64,000 nt of DNA from an uncultured Phycisphaerae bacterium (GTDB lineage Bacteria > Planctomycetota > Phycisphaerae > UBA1845 > Fen-1342), in assembly GCA_937928595.1 (NCBI GenBank), contig CALGJV010000031.1, forward strand, positions 45,229 through 109,228, written 5' to 3'. Below the pieces are notes generated by a model. It did not search any database, was not told where the DNA came from, and saw nothing but the letters and a program-made list of their open reading frames with translations. This document shows, piece after piece, positions 8,232 through 18,497 of this stretch; position 1 is the first letter of the stretch; each line of letters starts with the position of its first letter. A program made the translations under genes and the position numbers.

Positions 8232-9554
8232 ATGCGACTGGCTGTTGTGGGTACGGGCTATGTCGGGCTGGTATCGGCCGCCTGCTTTGCGGACAGCGGC
8301 AACCACGTGACCGCGGTCGATACGGACCGCGCGAAGATCGAGACCCTGCGAACGGGGGCGTGCCCGTTTTACGAGCCCGGCCTGGAGGACATCGTGCGAC
8401 GCAACCTCGCGGCCGGCCGCCTCCGCTTCACGACCGAGCTGGCGGAGGCGGTGGCCGGGGCGCGGGTGGTCTTTCTCGCGGTCGGCACGCCGCCCCGGTC
8501 GGACGGGTCGGCGGACCTGGCGGCGCTGGAGGCGGCCGCGACGGCCACTGCGGCGGCGCTCACCGGTCCGGCGGTGGTCGTGAACAAGAGCACGGCGCCG
8601 GTGGGGACGGCGGCCCGGCTGGAGGAGCTGATTGCGGCGCGGACGAAACACCGCTGCCCGGTGGTGAGCAACCCGGAGTTTCTCAAGGAGGGCGCGGCGG
8701 TGGCGGATTTCCTTCGCCCGGACCGGGTGATCATCGGCGCCGACGACCGGGCCGCGGGCGACGAGGTGGCGGAGCTGTACCAACCGTTTCTGCGGAACAA
8801 CCGGCCGCTGCTGCTGATGAGCCGGGCGGCCGCGGAGCTGACGAAGTACGCCGCGAACGCGTACCTGGCGACGCGCATCAGCTTCGTGAACGAGATCGCG
8901 GAGCTGTGCGAGAAGCTGGGCGTGGACGTAAACGAGGTGCGGCGCGGCATGGGCACCGACCAGCGGATCGGCCAGCACTTCCTGTACCCCGGCCTGGGCT
9001 ACGGCGGGAGCTGCTTTCCGAAGGACGTGCAAGCGCTGGCGAGCTTCGGGCGGGCGGCGGGGGCCGACTGCGGGCTGCTGGAGGCCGTGCACCGGCGGAA
9101 CCTGGCGCAGCGCGCGAACCTGCTGGCGCGGATCGTGGCGCGGCTCGGGCCGGACCTGCGCGGGCGGCGCCTCGCGGTGTGGGGGCTGGCGTTCAAGCCG
9201 GAGACGGACGACGTCCGCGAGGCGCCGGCGCTGACGCTGATCGAGGGGCTGCTGGCGGCCGGGGCCGCGGTCGCGGTTCACGATCCGCGGGCGATGGGGT
9301 CGACCCGGCGCGTGCTCGGCGACGCGGTGGCCTACCACGCCGATCCGTACGAGGCACTGGTTGGGGCGGACGCGCTGGTGATCGCCACCGAGTGGATGGA
9401 GTTCCGCAGCCCCGACTTTGAACGCATCGCGGGGGCTCTGCGCGAGCCGCTGATCTTCGACGGGCGGAACCTGTACGAACCCGCGACGATGCGGCGGTAC
9501 AATATCGAGTACCACAGCGTCGGCCGCCCGTCGGTCGCGCCGCGGCGCGGCTGA
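8232..9554 (+). CDS. UDP-glucose 6-dehydrogenase
   Basis: Oxidises UDP-glucose (or a close UDP-sugar) to the UDP-uronic acid with two NAD+, supplying surface polysaccharide synthesis. The 440 residues show the full family layout. The N-terminal Rossmann domain has GTGYVGLVSA (residues 7-16). The TAPVGT and NPEFLKEG motifs follow, and the catalytic cysteine C261 is in GYGGSCFPKDV. The C-terminal NAD-sugar domain includes GLAFKPETDDVREAP. The upstream 217-base gap carries a terminator-like hairpin. It lies 19 bases before the radical SAM gene and may be cotranscribed with it. UDP-ManNAc dehydrogenase is the main alternative, but the NPEFLKEG motif favours glucose. Confidence 0.9.
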   Translation: MRLAVVGTGYVGLVSAACFADSGNHVTAVDTDRAKIETLRTGACPFYEPGLEDIVRRNLAAGRLRFTTELAEAVAGARVVFLAVGTPPRSDGSADLAALEAAATATAAALTGPAVVVNKSTAPVGTAARLEELIAARTKHRCPVVSNPEFLKEGAAVADFLRPDRVIIGADDRAAGDEVAELYQPFLRNNRPLLLMSRAAAELTKYAANAYLATRISFVNEIAELCEKLGVDVNEVRRGMGTDQRIGQHFLYPGLGYGGSCFPKDVQALASFGRAAGADCGLLEAVHRRNLAQRANLLARIVARLGPDLRGRRLAVWGLAFKPETDDVREAPALTLIEGLLAAGAAVAVHDPRAMGSTRRVLGDAVAYHADPYEALVGADALVIATEWMEFRSPDFERIAGALREPLIFDGRNLYEPATMRRYNIEYHSVGRPSVAPRRG

Positions 9555-9573
9555 ACGCTCCGCGAGGTGCACC

Positions 9574-10650
9574 ATGCCCCGCCTGACCCCGCAGGTCGTC
9601 GCGCTGGCGGACCTGCTCGCCGAGCACTCCGCGCCGGCGGCTCCCGAGCTCGTCCGCGCCGAGGAGGGCGGCGCTGTCCGCTGCCTGGCCTGCGCGCATC
9701 GCTGCCGGGTGCTGCCGGGGCGCGACGGCGTCTGCCGGGTGCGCTTCAACCGCGCCGGCACGCTGCGCGTGCCGCACGGCTACGTGGCCGGCCTGGCGGT
9801 CGACCCGATCGAGAAGAAGCCGTTCTTTCACGCGTACCCCGGGCGGGAGACGCTGTCGTTCGGCATGCTCGGCTGCGACCTGCATTGCTCGTACTGCCAG
9901 AACTGGATCACGAGCCAGGCGCTGCGGGACGCCCGCGCGATCTCGGCTCCGCATTTCGTCACGCCCGAGGAGCTCGTGCGGCTCGCGCAACGCTACCGCT
10001 GCCCGGCGCTGACCAGCACGTACAACGAGCCGCTCATTACGAGCGAGTGGGCGGTCGAGATCTTCCGGCTCGGCCGCGCCGCGGGGCTCGCGGGCGCGTA
10101 CGTCTCCAACGGCCACGCGACGCCGGAGGTGCTGGAGTACCTGCGGCCGTACGTGTCGCTCTACAAGGTGGACCTGAAGTCGCTGAACCCGGACACCTAC
10201 CGGCGGCTGGGCGGCGGCCTCGAACACGTGCTGGCGACGATCCGGCGGTTGAAGGAGCTCGATTACTGGATCGAGCTCGTGACGCTGCTCGTGCCGGGGC
10301 TCAACGACAGCGATGACGAGCTGCAGCGCATGGCGGCGTTCATCGCCGGGGTATCACCGGACATCCCCTGGCACGTCACGGCGTTCCACCCGGACTACAA
10401 GCTCGCCGACCCGCCGGCCACGCCCGCCGAGACGCTGCTGCGGGCGCATGCGATCGGCCGCCGGGCCGGATTGCGCTTCGTGTACGCCGGCAACCTGCCC
10501 GGACGGGTGGGCGAGCTCGAGAACACGCTGTGCCCGGCGTGCGGGACGCTGCTGATCGAGCGGCGCGGATTCGAGGTGCGGCAGAACCGGCTCTGCGCCG
10601 GGCGCTGTCCCGATTGTGCGACGGCCGTTCCCGGCGTATGGGAGAACTGA
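9574..10650 (+). CDS. amrS: AmmeMemoRadiSam-type radical SAM enzyme
   Basis: A 358-residue radical SAM protein. The cluster-binding motif is C101-x3-C105-x2-C108 (GCDLHCSYCQNW), and YNEPL and KVDLKS are typical of the AmrS/PflA-like group. Four further cysteines near the N-terminus (C37, C40, C44, C54) and another group near the C-terminus (CPACGTLL and CPDC) look like metal-binding knuckles and match the AmrS layout. AmrS is usually encoded with AmrA and the Memo-like AmrB; neither is visible here, so partners lie elsewhere. The substrate in bacteria is not well established. GAGGTG precedes the ATG. Confidence 0.88.
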   Translation: MPRLTPQVVALADLLAEHSAPAAPELVRAEEGGAVRCLACAHRCRVLPGRDGVCRVRFNRAGTLRVPHGYVAGLAVDPIEKKPFFHAYPGRETLSFGMLGCDLHCSYCQNWITSQALRDARAISAPHFVTPEELVRLAQRYRCPALTSTYNEPLITSEWAVEIFRLGRAAGLAGAYVSNGHATPEVLEYLRPYVSLYKVDLKSLNPDTYRRLGGGLEHVLATIRRLKELDYWIELVTLLVPGLNDSDDELQRMAAFIAGVSPDIPWHVTAFHPDYKLADPPATPAETLLRAHAIGRRAGLRFVYAGNLPGRVGELENTLCPACGTLLIERRGFEVRQNRLCAGRCPDCATAVPGVWEN

Positions 10651-10666
10651 CGTCCGCCCGCGCGGC

Positions 10667-10708
10667 CCGCAGCCCCGGTCGGCACTGCGAAGGCCGCCGG
10701 GGCTGCGG
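10667..10708. terminator. Bidirectional terminator hairpin
   Basis: A perfect twelve-base inverted repeat, CCGCAGCCCCGG at 10667-10678 and CCGGGGCTGCGG at 10697-10708, with an 18-base loop. It sits between the convergent amrS and beta-propeller genes, where one structure can serve both strands. Confidence 0.6.
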
Positions 10709-10778
10709 TGTTGCGTCGGGACTGTGTTGCCGCGGGGAACGCCGGCGCCGCCGCGCGGCCGGGTTCGCTGCGCCGGGC

Positions 10779-12815
10779 TCAGCCGGGCCGGCCCGAACTG
10801 CTCAGCGGACCGGCGTACACGCCCATGTACCATTCGTCCGTGTTGTCACCGGCGCCGGCCGGGAGCTCGGTGCTCGTGGTCGTGCTGAGGTCGCTGACGG
10901 CCGCCGCTGCGACGCCGGCGGGCGTGATCGCGAACACCGTGTCGCCGATGAACGCGCCGCGGCGCCAGGGGTTCCACCAGTACGGGTACTGCGAACTGCG
11001 GACGGCCGGCAGGCGGCCGAGCTCGGTGAAGCCGGACGGCGTCACGCGATAGCACACGATGCCCTCGAACAGGAGGTTCGGCATGTAGTCGGTGAGCCAG
11101 GGTTCGGCGGTGCCGGTCCAGAGCTGCACGGGCAGTGCCAGCAGGCCGCTCTCGCCGCTCTCGGGCAGGAAGGTGAACGCCTTGTGCGTCTGGCTCACGT
11201 CGGACTCGGATCCGTAGCCGCCGAGTTCGAGCTGCTGGACCAGCGTCGGGTTGGCGGGGTCGGTCGTGTCGAACAGCGAGAGCTGGATGGCGTTGCGAAG
11301 CGTACCGCCCCAGGAGGCCGTGATGGTCGTGCGCCCCACGCCGATCAGCCGGTTCGCGCCGAGCGGGTGCAGGTAGTCGCTGTAGCCCGGCACCTTGAGT
11401 TCGCCGACGACGGCCGGCGCCGCGGGGTTCGACAGGTCGAGCACGAACAGGGGGTCGATCTGGCGGAACGTGACGAGGTAGCCGCGCGTCCCGAGGAAGC
11501 GCGCGGCGTAGAGCCTCTCGTTCGGGGCGATGCCGTCGACGCTGCCGAGGATCGCGAGCTCGCCGGCGCTTTCGCCGAGCACGAAGACGGCGTTGCGGGG
11601 CACCTCGCTGTCGACCGCCTGCGCGGTCGCGTCGCGGCTGGAAACCGCGACGTCACCACCGAATCCGCCGGTGAAGGCCGGCGGGATGTGCGTGGCCAGT
11701 CGCAGGTGGCCTTCAAACTCGCCGAGCGAGAACTGGTTGAGCAGGCGGCCCGGCACCGTCCCGCTGGCGACGTACTCGGCCACGCCGTCGGCGTTGAACC
11801 GGAGCTTGTGGACCGCAGTCCGCGTCCGGAACGCGCCGTCCACCGCCCAATCGGGATCGGTGAGGTACAGCGCCGCGGTGGAGGCGTAGAGGGTGCCGAC
11901 GTTGGCCATGATCGCGACCGAGCCGACCGTCTGCGTGATGTCGGCCGCGTCGAGCGTGAGGACCGCCGTCGCGCAGTAGCCGGCGGGCGACTCGGGCCGG
12001 TACCAGTTCTCGGGCGGCACGAGCGGTGCGGGAGCGCCCGCGGGCCGCTGTCGCGGGAGGATGTCGGCGAGCGTCAGGGCGTCGATGGCCCGCGGCGTCG
12101 GGTTGGCGGGCAGCTCCGGGGCGATCGCCAGCACGAGAATGAGGCGGCTGCCGGTGATGCGCGACGAAACGAGGCAGCCGTCGAGTTCGTTGCGGGCGAC
12201 CAGCGCCGGAGCGGCGGGGTCCGCGATGTTCACGCTGTAGACGACGGTCGCTGCGCCGACGTGATACGGCGGCCAGATCATGAGCTCGGGGCCGCCGCCG
12301 CCGGCGTAGCTGTACTTCTGGCCGAGCGCGATGAGCCGGTCGCGGCCGACGAGGTAGAGGGCCTCGATGAACGCGTCGAACTCGAGGGCCCCGACCTGCG
12401 CGAGCCCCAGGTTCGGTGCGGCGCGCACGATGCGGAGTGTGCGGTTGCGGGCGATGTAGAAGTGCGCGCCGTCGGACTTGAAGAGGTCGCTCTCGTCGAC
12501 GCCCTCCTCCTGGAGATTGGTCGTGGAGTACGGCGTGCCGCTCGAATTCCCGGCGCCGTCCTCGGCTGCCCCGGCGCCGCCGGCGGCTGGTGCGAGGGCG
12601 AGCGTGTCGAACAGGGTGCCAAGCGCGCCGCGCGTGTAGCGGTTCGACTGCGCGCGGGCCTGGGACTTGAAGTAGCTCAGGAGCTCATCCTGGGAGCTGA
12701 AGCGCCGCAGGGCGGCCTTGCCCTCGTCGCCTCCGCCGGGCGGCCGCGGGCAGCCGCCGAGCAGAAGGAGTCCGAGCGTGGAGAGACCGAGTCCTAGCGC
12801 GAGGCAGCGTCGCAT
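10779..12815 (-). CDS. Secreted beta-propeller domain lipoprotein (PF09826-like)
   Basis: A 678-residue surface or periplasmic lipoprotein. The signal peptide ends LLLLGGC, a lipobox. The region from about residue 100 carries the GVDESDLFKSDG motif and IARNRTLRIV strand. These are the hallmarks of the beta-propeller family PF09826, proteins of 600-750 residues found in archaea and bacteria with unknown function. Repeated motifs such as DPLFVLDLSNPAAPAVVGEL fit propeller blades. GAGGAG nine bases before the ATG at 12815 sets the start. It ends at a bidirectional terminator and is transcribed divergently from the 16S gene. No catalytic motif is seen. Confidence 0.8.
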   Translation of the reverse strand: MRRCLALGLGLSTLGLLLLGGCPRPPGGGDEGKAALRRFSSQDELLSYFKSQARAQSNRYTRGALGTLFDTLALAPAAGGAGAAEDGAGNSSGTPYSTTNLQEEGVDESDLFKSDGAHFYIARNRTLRIVRAAPNLGLAQVGALEFDAFIEALYLVGRDRLIALGQKYSYAGGGGPELMIWPPYHVGAATVVYSVNIADPAAPALVARNELDGCLVSSRITGSRLILVLAIAPELPANPTPRAIDALTLADILPRQRPAGAPAPLVPPENWYRPESPAGYCATAVLTLDAADITQTVGSVAIMANVGTLYASTAALYLTDPDWAVDGAFRTRTAVHKLRFNADGVAEYVASGTVPGRLLNQFSLGEFEGHLRLATHIPPAFTGGFGGDVAVSSRDATAQAVDSEVPRNAVFVLGESAGELAILGSVDGIAPNERLYAARFLGTRGYLVTFRQIDPLFVLDLSNPAAPAVVGELKVPGYSDYLHPLGANRLIGVGRTTITASWGGTLRNAIQLSLFDTTDPANPTLVQQLELGGYGSESDVSQTHKAFTFLPESGESGLLALPVQLWTGTAEPWLTDYMPNLLFEGIVCYRVTPSGFTELGRLPAVRSSQYPYWWNPWRRGAFIGDTVFAITPAGVAAAAVSDLSTTTSTELPAGAGDNTDEWYMGVYAGPLSSSGRPG

Positions 12816-13130
12816 TCCGTGTTCTCCTCTTCCGGTGCGGTTCCCGCGGAGGGTGGAGCCTTCCTTTTCATCGGCGCGGCGTGCCGCGCGGCTGGGCGGG
12901 TGGCCGGCTTTCCGCTGCGGGCCGCGGGACCGACGTAAGTGTTGTACGCGGGCTCCGGGTGTCCAATCGAGTGGGGGCGGCGCGGGTGGGGTGGCAAGAA
13001 AGTCGGGGGACCGGGCAAGGGTGGGCTGTGTGATCGTCTTATAATATGTCGCTTTTTGCGGATTCATGTTGAATGGAACCGGTCCCGAGAAATCGAGTTG
13101 TGGGAGGGGATTTTTCGGCTCGGAAGGGAC
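12816..13130. other. Upstream region between the beta-propeller and 16S genes
   Basis: No gene is seen. The stretch from about 13035 is clearly richer in A/T than its surroundings. It contains TATAAT (13040-13045), which could be an upstream rRNA -10 or, read as TATTAT on the minus strand, a -10 for the beta-propeller gene. Neither has a convincing -35. GGGATTTTTCGG just before the rRNA -35 box could act as an UP-like element. Confidence 0.4.
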
Positions 13131-13158
13131 TTGCAAAGCGTGGCAAGGGTGGTACTAT
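13131..13158 (+). promoter_or_regulatory. 16S rRNA promoter
   Basis: TTGCAA (13131-13136), a 16-base spacer and TACTAT (13153-13158), followed by a GC-rich GGGGCCCCGG start region, a discriminator-like feature often found at stringently controlled rRNA promoters. The predicted transcript start is about 13165, some 245 bases before mature 16S. Confidence 0.6.
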
Positions 13159-13185
13159 ACGGGGCCCCGGTGGAAGCGCCGGGAC

Positions 13186-13196
13186 GGTCTTTGACA
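13186..13196 (+). promoter_or_regulatory. boxA-like antitermination element in the 16S leader
   Basis: GGTCTTTGACA resembles the bacterial rRNA boxA consensus (TGCTCTTTAACA), the Nus-factor binding site. It lies immediately before the 5' arm of the processing stem, the usual place in rRNA leaders. Confidence 0.45.
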
Positions 13197-13212
13197 AGTA
13201 AACAGTGGACGA
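13197..13212 (+). repeat. 5' arm of the pre-16S processing stem
   Basis: AGTAAACAGTGGACGA is exactly complementary over 16 bases to 15087-15102 beyond the 3' end of 16S. The pair can be extended by GCCG with one bulged base. Long-range stems that bring the ends of 16S together are RNase III substrates in bacterial rRNA maturation. Confidence 0.75.
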
Positions 13213-13408
13213 AGCCGAGAGAGTGCGGCGTGGCGGCGGCCCCCCTGCGTGACTGGGGGCGGTCGCGGCGCATCCGAAGATCGAGAGTCCGGTTCGGCCC
13301 CACGGTGTGTGTGGTCGGGTCGGGCGGCTCGCGCATTCTCGACACGCAGCGGAATGCTGAGCTCTCAATCAGTCGCAAGGCGGCCCTCGGGCCGTTTTGG
13401 CTGATATT

Positions 13409-14991
<1,583 letters not shown>

Positions 14992-15086
14992 GGGGATACC
15001 TGGACGGCGAGCTCCGCTCGCCGACGGAGTCAGCGCACTTTCACGCGGTCCTGCGGGCCGCGTCCCGGTCGCTTGCGGCCGGCGGC

Positions 15087-15102
15087 TCGTCCACTGTTTA
15101 CT
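15087..15102 (+). repeat. 3' arm of the pre-16S processing stem
   Basis: TCGTCCACTGTTTACT, the perfect reverse complement of 13197-13212. Together the arms enclose the 16S gene. A run of eight T follows directly. Confidence 0.75.
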
Positions 15103-15103
15103 C

Positions 15104-15111
15104 TTTTTTTT
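15104..15111 (+). terminator. T-run after the 16S processing stem
   Basis: Eight consecutive T directly follow the 3' arm of the long-range stem, an exceptional run in this GC-rich DNA. A local hairpin, CGGCGAG and CTCGCCG, lies at 15005-15023. The T-run probably ends the rRNA transcript, supporting a single-gene 16S unit. Confidence 0.5.
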
Positions 15112-15155
15112 GCGCGGGCCGGGTGCCCGCCCCCACGCCGATCGGTGTTCACGCT

Positions 15156-15827
15156 ATGCACACCTGGAAAACGCACCTGACGGCTGTGCTGCGCCGCCTG
15201 GCCGAGACTCACGGCGACGCGCCCCTCGCCGAGATCGAGCGCATCCTCGCCGGCGTCTTCGAGGCCCGGAGCGTGCGCTTCGTGGTCGCCCATTCCACCG
15301 ACCGCGCCGCGCCGCTGACCCTGCGGGCGCTGCTCGACCGCCCCTTCGATGCGGTCATCGAGCTCCAGACGCAACTGATGGGGCTGCCGGCCGGCGGCGG
15401 GCGCACGGCCCCCGGCAGCGTGTCCCGCTTTCAACCCGGCGATGCCCCCCCGGCGCCTGAGCCCTCGGCCGAGGCTCGCTGCGACGAGTTCATCCGCGAA
15501 TTCGCCCGCCTCGAGCAGCGCCACGAGTTCATGTGGGCCGGCTACATCGTCCGGGAGCTGCTGCCGCGCGTGGGGTTCCCCGACGCCGAGGCCAAGGTCG
15601 TGCTCGACCGCCTCCGCATGGACGGCATCCTGCACATGACCAAGGTGCCGAATCCGAAGAACCCCCACTTCCCCGCCACCGGCGCCAGACTGAACCGCCA
15701 GCACCCCCGCGTGATCGCGGTCCTGCGTGAGCCGCCCGCAGCCGAGGCCTCCCAGGACGCCGCCCAGCCCGAGGGTGCGGCGGGGGCCCCGCGGGGCGAG
15801 CCGCACGCGGCCTCGTCGGCTGTCTGA
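15156..15827 (+). CDS. Hypothetical protein, possibly nucleic-acid related
   Basis: A 223-residue soluble protein starting MHTWKTHLTAVLRRLAE. It has a helical N-terminal half, a Pro/Ala-rich linker at about residues 85-110 and a conserved-looking C-terminal core (FIREFARLEQRHEFMWAGYIVRELL, split over two helices, then VVLDRLRMDGILHMTKVPNPKNP). The latter could form a winged-helix-like fold, but I do not recognise the family. No good Shine-Dalgarno is present. It lies directly after the 16S unit on the same strand and is followed by an extended hairpin. Confidence 0.6.
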   Translation: MHTWKTHLTAVLRRLAETHGDAPLAEIERILAGVFEARSVRFVVAHSTDRAAPLTLRALLDRPFDAVIELQTQLMGLPAGGGRTAPGSVSRFQPGDAPPAPEPSAEARCDEFIREFARLEQRHEFMWAGYIVRELLPRVGFPDAEAKVVLDRLRMDGILHMTKVPNPKNPHFPATGARLNRQHPRVIAVLREPPAAEASQDAAQPEGAAGAPRGEPHAASSAV

Positions 15828-15841
15828 CCGACGGCAGGGGG

Positions 15842-15904
15842 CCCCTGAAACGATCGGCCGGAGCGGCCCGGCCGCGCGGGCTGATCGTGCGTATCCTTCA
15901 GGGG
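15842..15904 (+). terminator. Extended hairpin after the hypothetical gene
   Basis: CCCCTGAA (15842-15849) pairs with TTCAGGGG (15897-15904), and ACGATC (15850-15855) pairs with GATCGT (15883-15888), with a GC-rich internal loop. ATTTTC follows. The structure starts 15 bases after the stop at 15827, consistent with a terminator or a structured RNA end. Confidence 0.45.
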
Positions 15905-16011
15905 ATTTTCGGCGGCGGGCCCTGAAGTCGAAGGGCCGACTTGTCCGATAAAGATTGCGACGGGCCACTGATGGTGGCAAAGACCTGTTGACCTGCGAGA
16001 GGAGCTACAAC

Positions 16012-16104
16012 ATGGCGTTTCTGAGCTGGCTTGAGCCGTTCCTGGGGATCTTTGGCGCGCTGCTGTCGGGGATCCTCGGCTTCATCGGCATGTTCCTGAC
16101 GTAA
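16012..16104 (+). CDS. Thirty-residue hydrophobic small protein
   Basis: A short open frame, MAFLSWLEPFLGIFGALLSG followed by ILGFIGMFLT, preceded by GAGAGGAG at an ideal eight-base distance from the ATG. The whole product is hydrophobic with regularly spaced Gly and Phe/Leu, so a single membrane helix or peripheral amphipathic helix is likely. It is free-standing between two hairpins. The strong ribosome-binding site and clean membrane-like composition support translation, but no homologue is recognised. Confidence 0.5.
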   Translation: MAFLSWLEPFLGIFGALLSGILGFIGMFLT

Positions 16105-16248
16105 TCGCCGGCCGGCGGTGACATCACCATCACCACCTCCCCTGCGCTGATGCGGGACGGGGCCGGGCGGCGCGGCAACGGGGGCGCGCCGCCCGATTTG
16201 CGCGCCGGTCCGGCCCTGGGGGACTCCACGCACCCATTGAGAGACGCC

Positions 16249-16270
16249 CGCCGGCCTTGTGGGGCCGGCG
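16249..16270. terminator. Hairpin between the small protein gene and the SDR gene
   Basis: CGCCGGCC and GGCCGGCG form a perfect eight-base stem with a six-base loop in the convergent gap, so it could act in both directions. There is no T-run. Confidence 0.4.
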
Positions 16271-16339
16271 CGAGTGCCCGTGAGCTGCTCCCCAAGATCT
16301 GGTCCAGGCGTCATGAGAGTCCGTTGCCCGGCCGCGGCC

Positions 16340-17146
16340 TCAGCCGCGCACCGCCACCACGTCCAGCAGTCGCGGGACCAGCGCCATCGCGGCGGCCGCC
16401 AGCCGCGGCAGCCGGCTGGTCCACACCTCCGGCCGCGGGCGGCGCAGACAGCGCAGCACGGCCCGCGCGACGCGGTCCGGGTCCTGGAGGAGCAGCGCCG
16501 GCACGTCGTCATACGCGCGGGCGGCGTCGAGCGGCCGCCCGGATTCCGCCGCGGCCCGGTCCGCGAACCCCGTCCGCGTCATGATCGGGTGGACCGACGA
16601 AACGGCGATGCGGTGCGGCCGCAGCTCGAGGGCCATGGCCCGGCAGACGTGGTGCTGGGCGGCCTTCGTCGCCGAGTAGGCGGAGAAGCGGATTAGCGGA
16701 AAGAGCGCCAGCGCGCTGGAGCACATGAGCAGGTGACCCGGACGGGCGGCGGCGATGAGCCGCCGGGCCGCCTGTTGCAGCAAGTCGACGGCAGCGAAGA
16801 AGTTGACGTCGAAGATGCGGCGCAGCTCCGCGTCGGACGTTTCGTGCATGGCGCGACGGAAGCCGTAGCCGGCGTTGGCGAACACGACGTCGAACTGGCC
16901 CAGGGCGGCCTCTGCCGCATCCAGCAGCCGCCCGCTTTCGCCGGGCGCCGCGACGTCGCCGGCGACCGTGACGGCCGTGCGGCCCGCGGCGCGCACCCCA
17001 TCGGCGACGGATGCAAGACGGGCGGTGTCGCGGCCGTGGAGCACGACGTGCAGCCCGGCGCGGGCGGCGGCGAACGCGGTCGCGGCGCCGATGCCCGAGC
17101 TGGCCCCGGTGATGACAATGACTCGGTCGGTCAACTCCTGCGCCAT
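16340..17146 (-). CDS. Short-chain dehydrogenase/reductase
   Basis: A 268-residue classical SDR with a Rossmann fold. The cofactor motif is TGASSGIG (residues 13-20), followed by NAG at 91-93. The catalytic Ser is at 143/144 and the YxxxK motif is Y157-K161. R39 in LHGRD after the second strand suggests NADP(H) preference. The C-terminus has a hydrophobic helix (RLPRLAAAAMALVPRLLDVV), as in DltE/YqjQ-type SDRs that associate with membranes. Substrate unknown. The ATG at 17146 lacks a Shine-Dalgarno but follows a TACAAT box by six bases. Confidence 0.88.
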   Translation of the reverse strand: MAQELTDRVIVITGASSGIGAATAFAAARAGLHVVLHGRDTARLASVADGVRAAGRTAVTVAGDVAAPGESGRLLDAAEAALGQFDVVFANAGYGFRRAMHETSDAELRRIFDVNFFAAVDLLQQAARRLIAAARPGHLLMCSSALALFPLIRFSAYSATKAAQHHVCRAMALELRPHRIAVSSVHPIMTRTGFADRAAAESGRPLDAARAYDDVPALLLQDPDRVARAVLRCLRRPRPEVWTSRLPRLAAAAMALVPRLLDVVAVRG

Positions 17147-17152
17147 ACGCGG

Positions 17153-17158
17153 ATTGTA
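17153..17158 (-). promoter_or_regulatory. TACAAT -10 box, leaderless start of the SDR gene
   Basis: TACAAT on the minus strand ends six bases before the ATG at 17146, so transcription should begin at the start codon. No clear -35 is seen. The gene has no Shine-Dalgarno. Confidence 0.5.
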
Positions 17159-17277
17159 CGCGGCCGGTCGCGCAGCACGCGGCACGGCGACCCGGAAGCG
17201 AGCGGGCCCCCGACCGCCGGAGCGACCGAGGGCCCGGATGCTTGAGACTGTCCCGCCCGTGGGGCGGCGCGGCGCGC

Positions 17278-17739
17278 TCAGATTTCGTACACGCGTCCGG
17301 CCTGCTGGAGGCTGCCGCGTATCGCGGGATCGACGATCTGCTCGAAGACGGCCTGGACTTCGGCCATCACGACGGCTTCGACGCCGTCCGGTAGCACGAC
17401 CACGGAGGGGTCCTCCACGGCGGCGATCAGCAGTCGCTCCAGACTTTCGAACGTCGTGACACCGTTGGCCTGCATGACCTTGATCACGGCGTCCGCGAGC
17501 GCGTCCGACACGTCCGGCAGATCCTGGCCGGAGAACTCCTCCGCCAGGGCCATGATCATCTGGATGTCATCCGGATTGAGGGCCCCGAGATTGTTGGAGA
17601 GGACCTTGCTGAGGGCCTGGATCGGGCTGCTGCCGCCCTGAAACTCGCCGATGCGGGGATCCGTGGACGGGCCGATACAGCCCCCCGCCAGCAACCCCGC
17701 GCCGAGCAACACGAAGCCGACGAGCATCCGCACGCGCAT
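17278..17739 (-). CDS. Lipoprotein of unknown function
   Basis: A 153-residue protein with the signal peptide MRVRMLVGFVLLGAGLLAGG and lipobox Cys at residue 21. The mature part is almost entirely helical (QALSKVLSNNLGALNPDDIQ, then MIMALAEEF and ADAVIKVMQANG). AAGGAGG precedes the ATG at a good distance. A second lipoprotein gene lies 51 bases upstream on the same strand, so the two form a probable operon. No family is recognised. Confidence 0.7.
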   Translation of the reverse strand: MRVRMLVGFVLLGAGLLAGGCIGPSTDPRIGEFQGGSSPIQALSKVLSNNLGALNPDDIQMIMALAEEFSGQDLPDVSDALADAVIKVMQANGVTTFESLERLLIAAVEDPSVVVLPDGVEAVVMAEVQAVFEQIVDPAIRGSLQQAGRVYEI

Positions 17740-17790
17740 GTGTGCCTCCTTGCACGTTCCTGACGCCGGGGCGCGGCCGCCGCGACCGGC

Positions 17791-18324
17791 CTACGGCAGG
17801 CGGGGCAGCAGCCGCTCCGGGTCGAAGTCGATGAAGACCCCTTGCAGGTCGTTCGACGTCACGTCGCCGGGGATCTCGAGGCCGCTGTCGAGCACGGCCT
17901 GGAGATCGTCCTTGCTCTCGATGTAGTTGTTGTTGAAGAATTCCCAGACGGCGGTGGCCTGGACGTCCGACCAGCCGACGTTGAGCACGTCGTCCACGCG
18001 GCTGGCCTCGTCGCTGTAGACCTGGATCTCGTCGGGCGTGAGCGACAGGAAACTGGGCTGCACGACTTTGTAGTACGCGGACCGCAGGTCGCCGCCGAAC
18101 TGGTTCGCCAGGCGCTCGCTGCGGAGCAGCGCGTTGATGGTCTCCGGCGAGAAGCCCAGCGCGGCGAGCTGCTGCCGTTTTTCGTTCGGCGTCAGGGCGC
18201 TGTTGTTGCGGATCGCGTCGACCTGCTTGAGCGTGGCCGAATTGAGAGTGGGGTAGTTCTCGGGCGGGCAACCGACCGTCAGCACCGCCGCCAACACGAG
18301 CAATGACATGCCGAGAGTGCGCAT
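17791..18324 (-). CDS. Lipoprotein of unknown function
   Basis: A 177-residue protein with signal peptide MRTLGMSLLVLAAVLTVGC (lipobox VGC). The mature region is helical and rich in charged residues, with LTPNEKRQQLAALGFSPETI and SLTPDEIQVYSDEAS. These recurring LTP/SPE phrases suggest two related helical units, but I do not recognise a domain. AGGA lies twelve bases before the ATG. It is the first gene of the pair with 17278-17739. Confidence 0.7.
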   Translation of the reverse strand: MRTLGMSLLVLAAVLTVGCPPENYPTLNSATLKQVDAIRNNSALTPNEKRQQLAALGFSPETINALLRSERLANQFGGDLRSAYYKVVQPSFLSLTPDEIQVYSDEASRVDDVLNVGWSDVQATAVWEFFNNNYIESKDDLQAVLDSGLEIPGDVTSNDLQGVFIDFDPERLLPRLP

Positions 18325-18497
18325 GAGTCGCGGGTTCCTGTGAGTGCGGCCGCGTGCGCCGTCCGCCCATGCCTACGCGCTGCACGCGCCCGCCGGTATC
18401 ATACGGGCGACACCGGCGGGTCGAAACTTCAGCCCCGGCCCGACGGCCGAACCGGCAGGCACCGGCCGACCGGCAGGTCACCGGCCCGGAGGACCGC

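Noticed and set aside
15923..15951. TGAAGTCG and TCCGATAA as a sigma28 promoter for the 30-residue peptide
   Set aside because: The spacer is 13 instead of 11 bases and both boxes are imperfect, so it is not supported.
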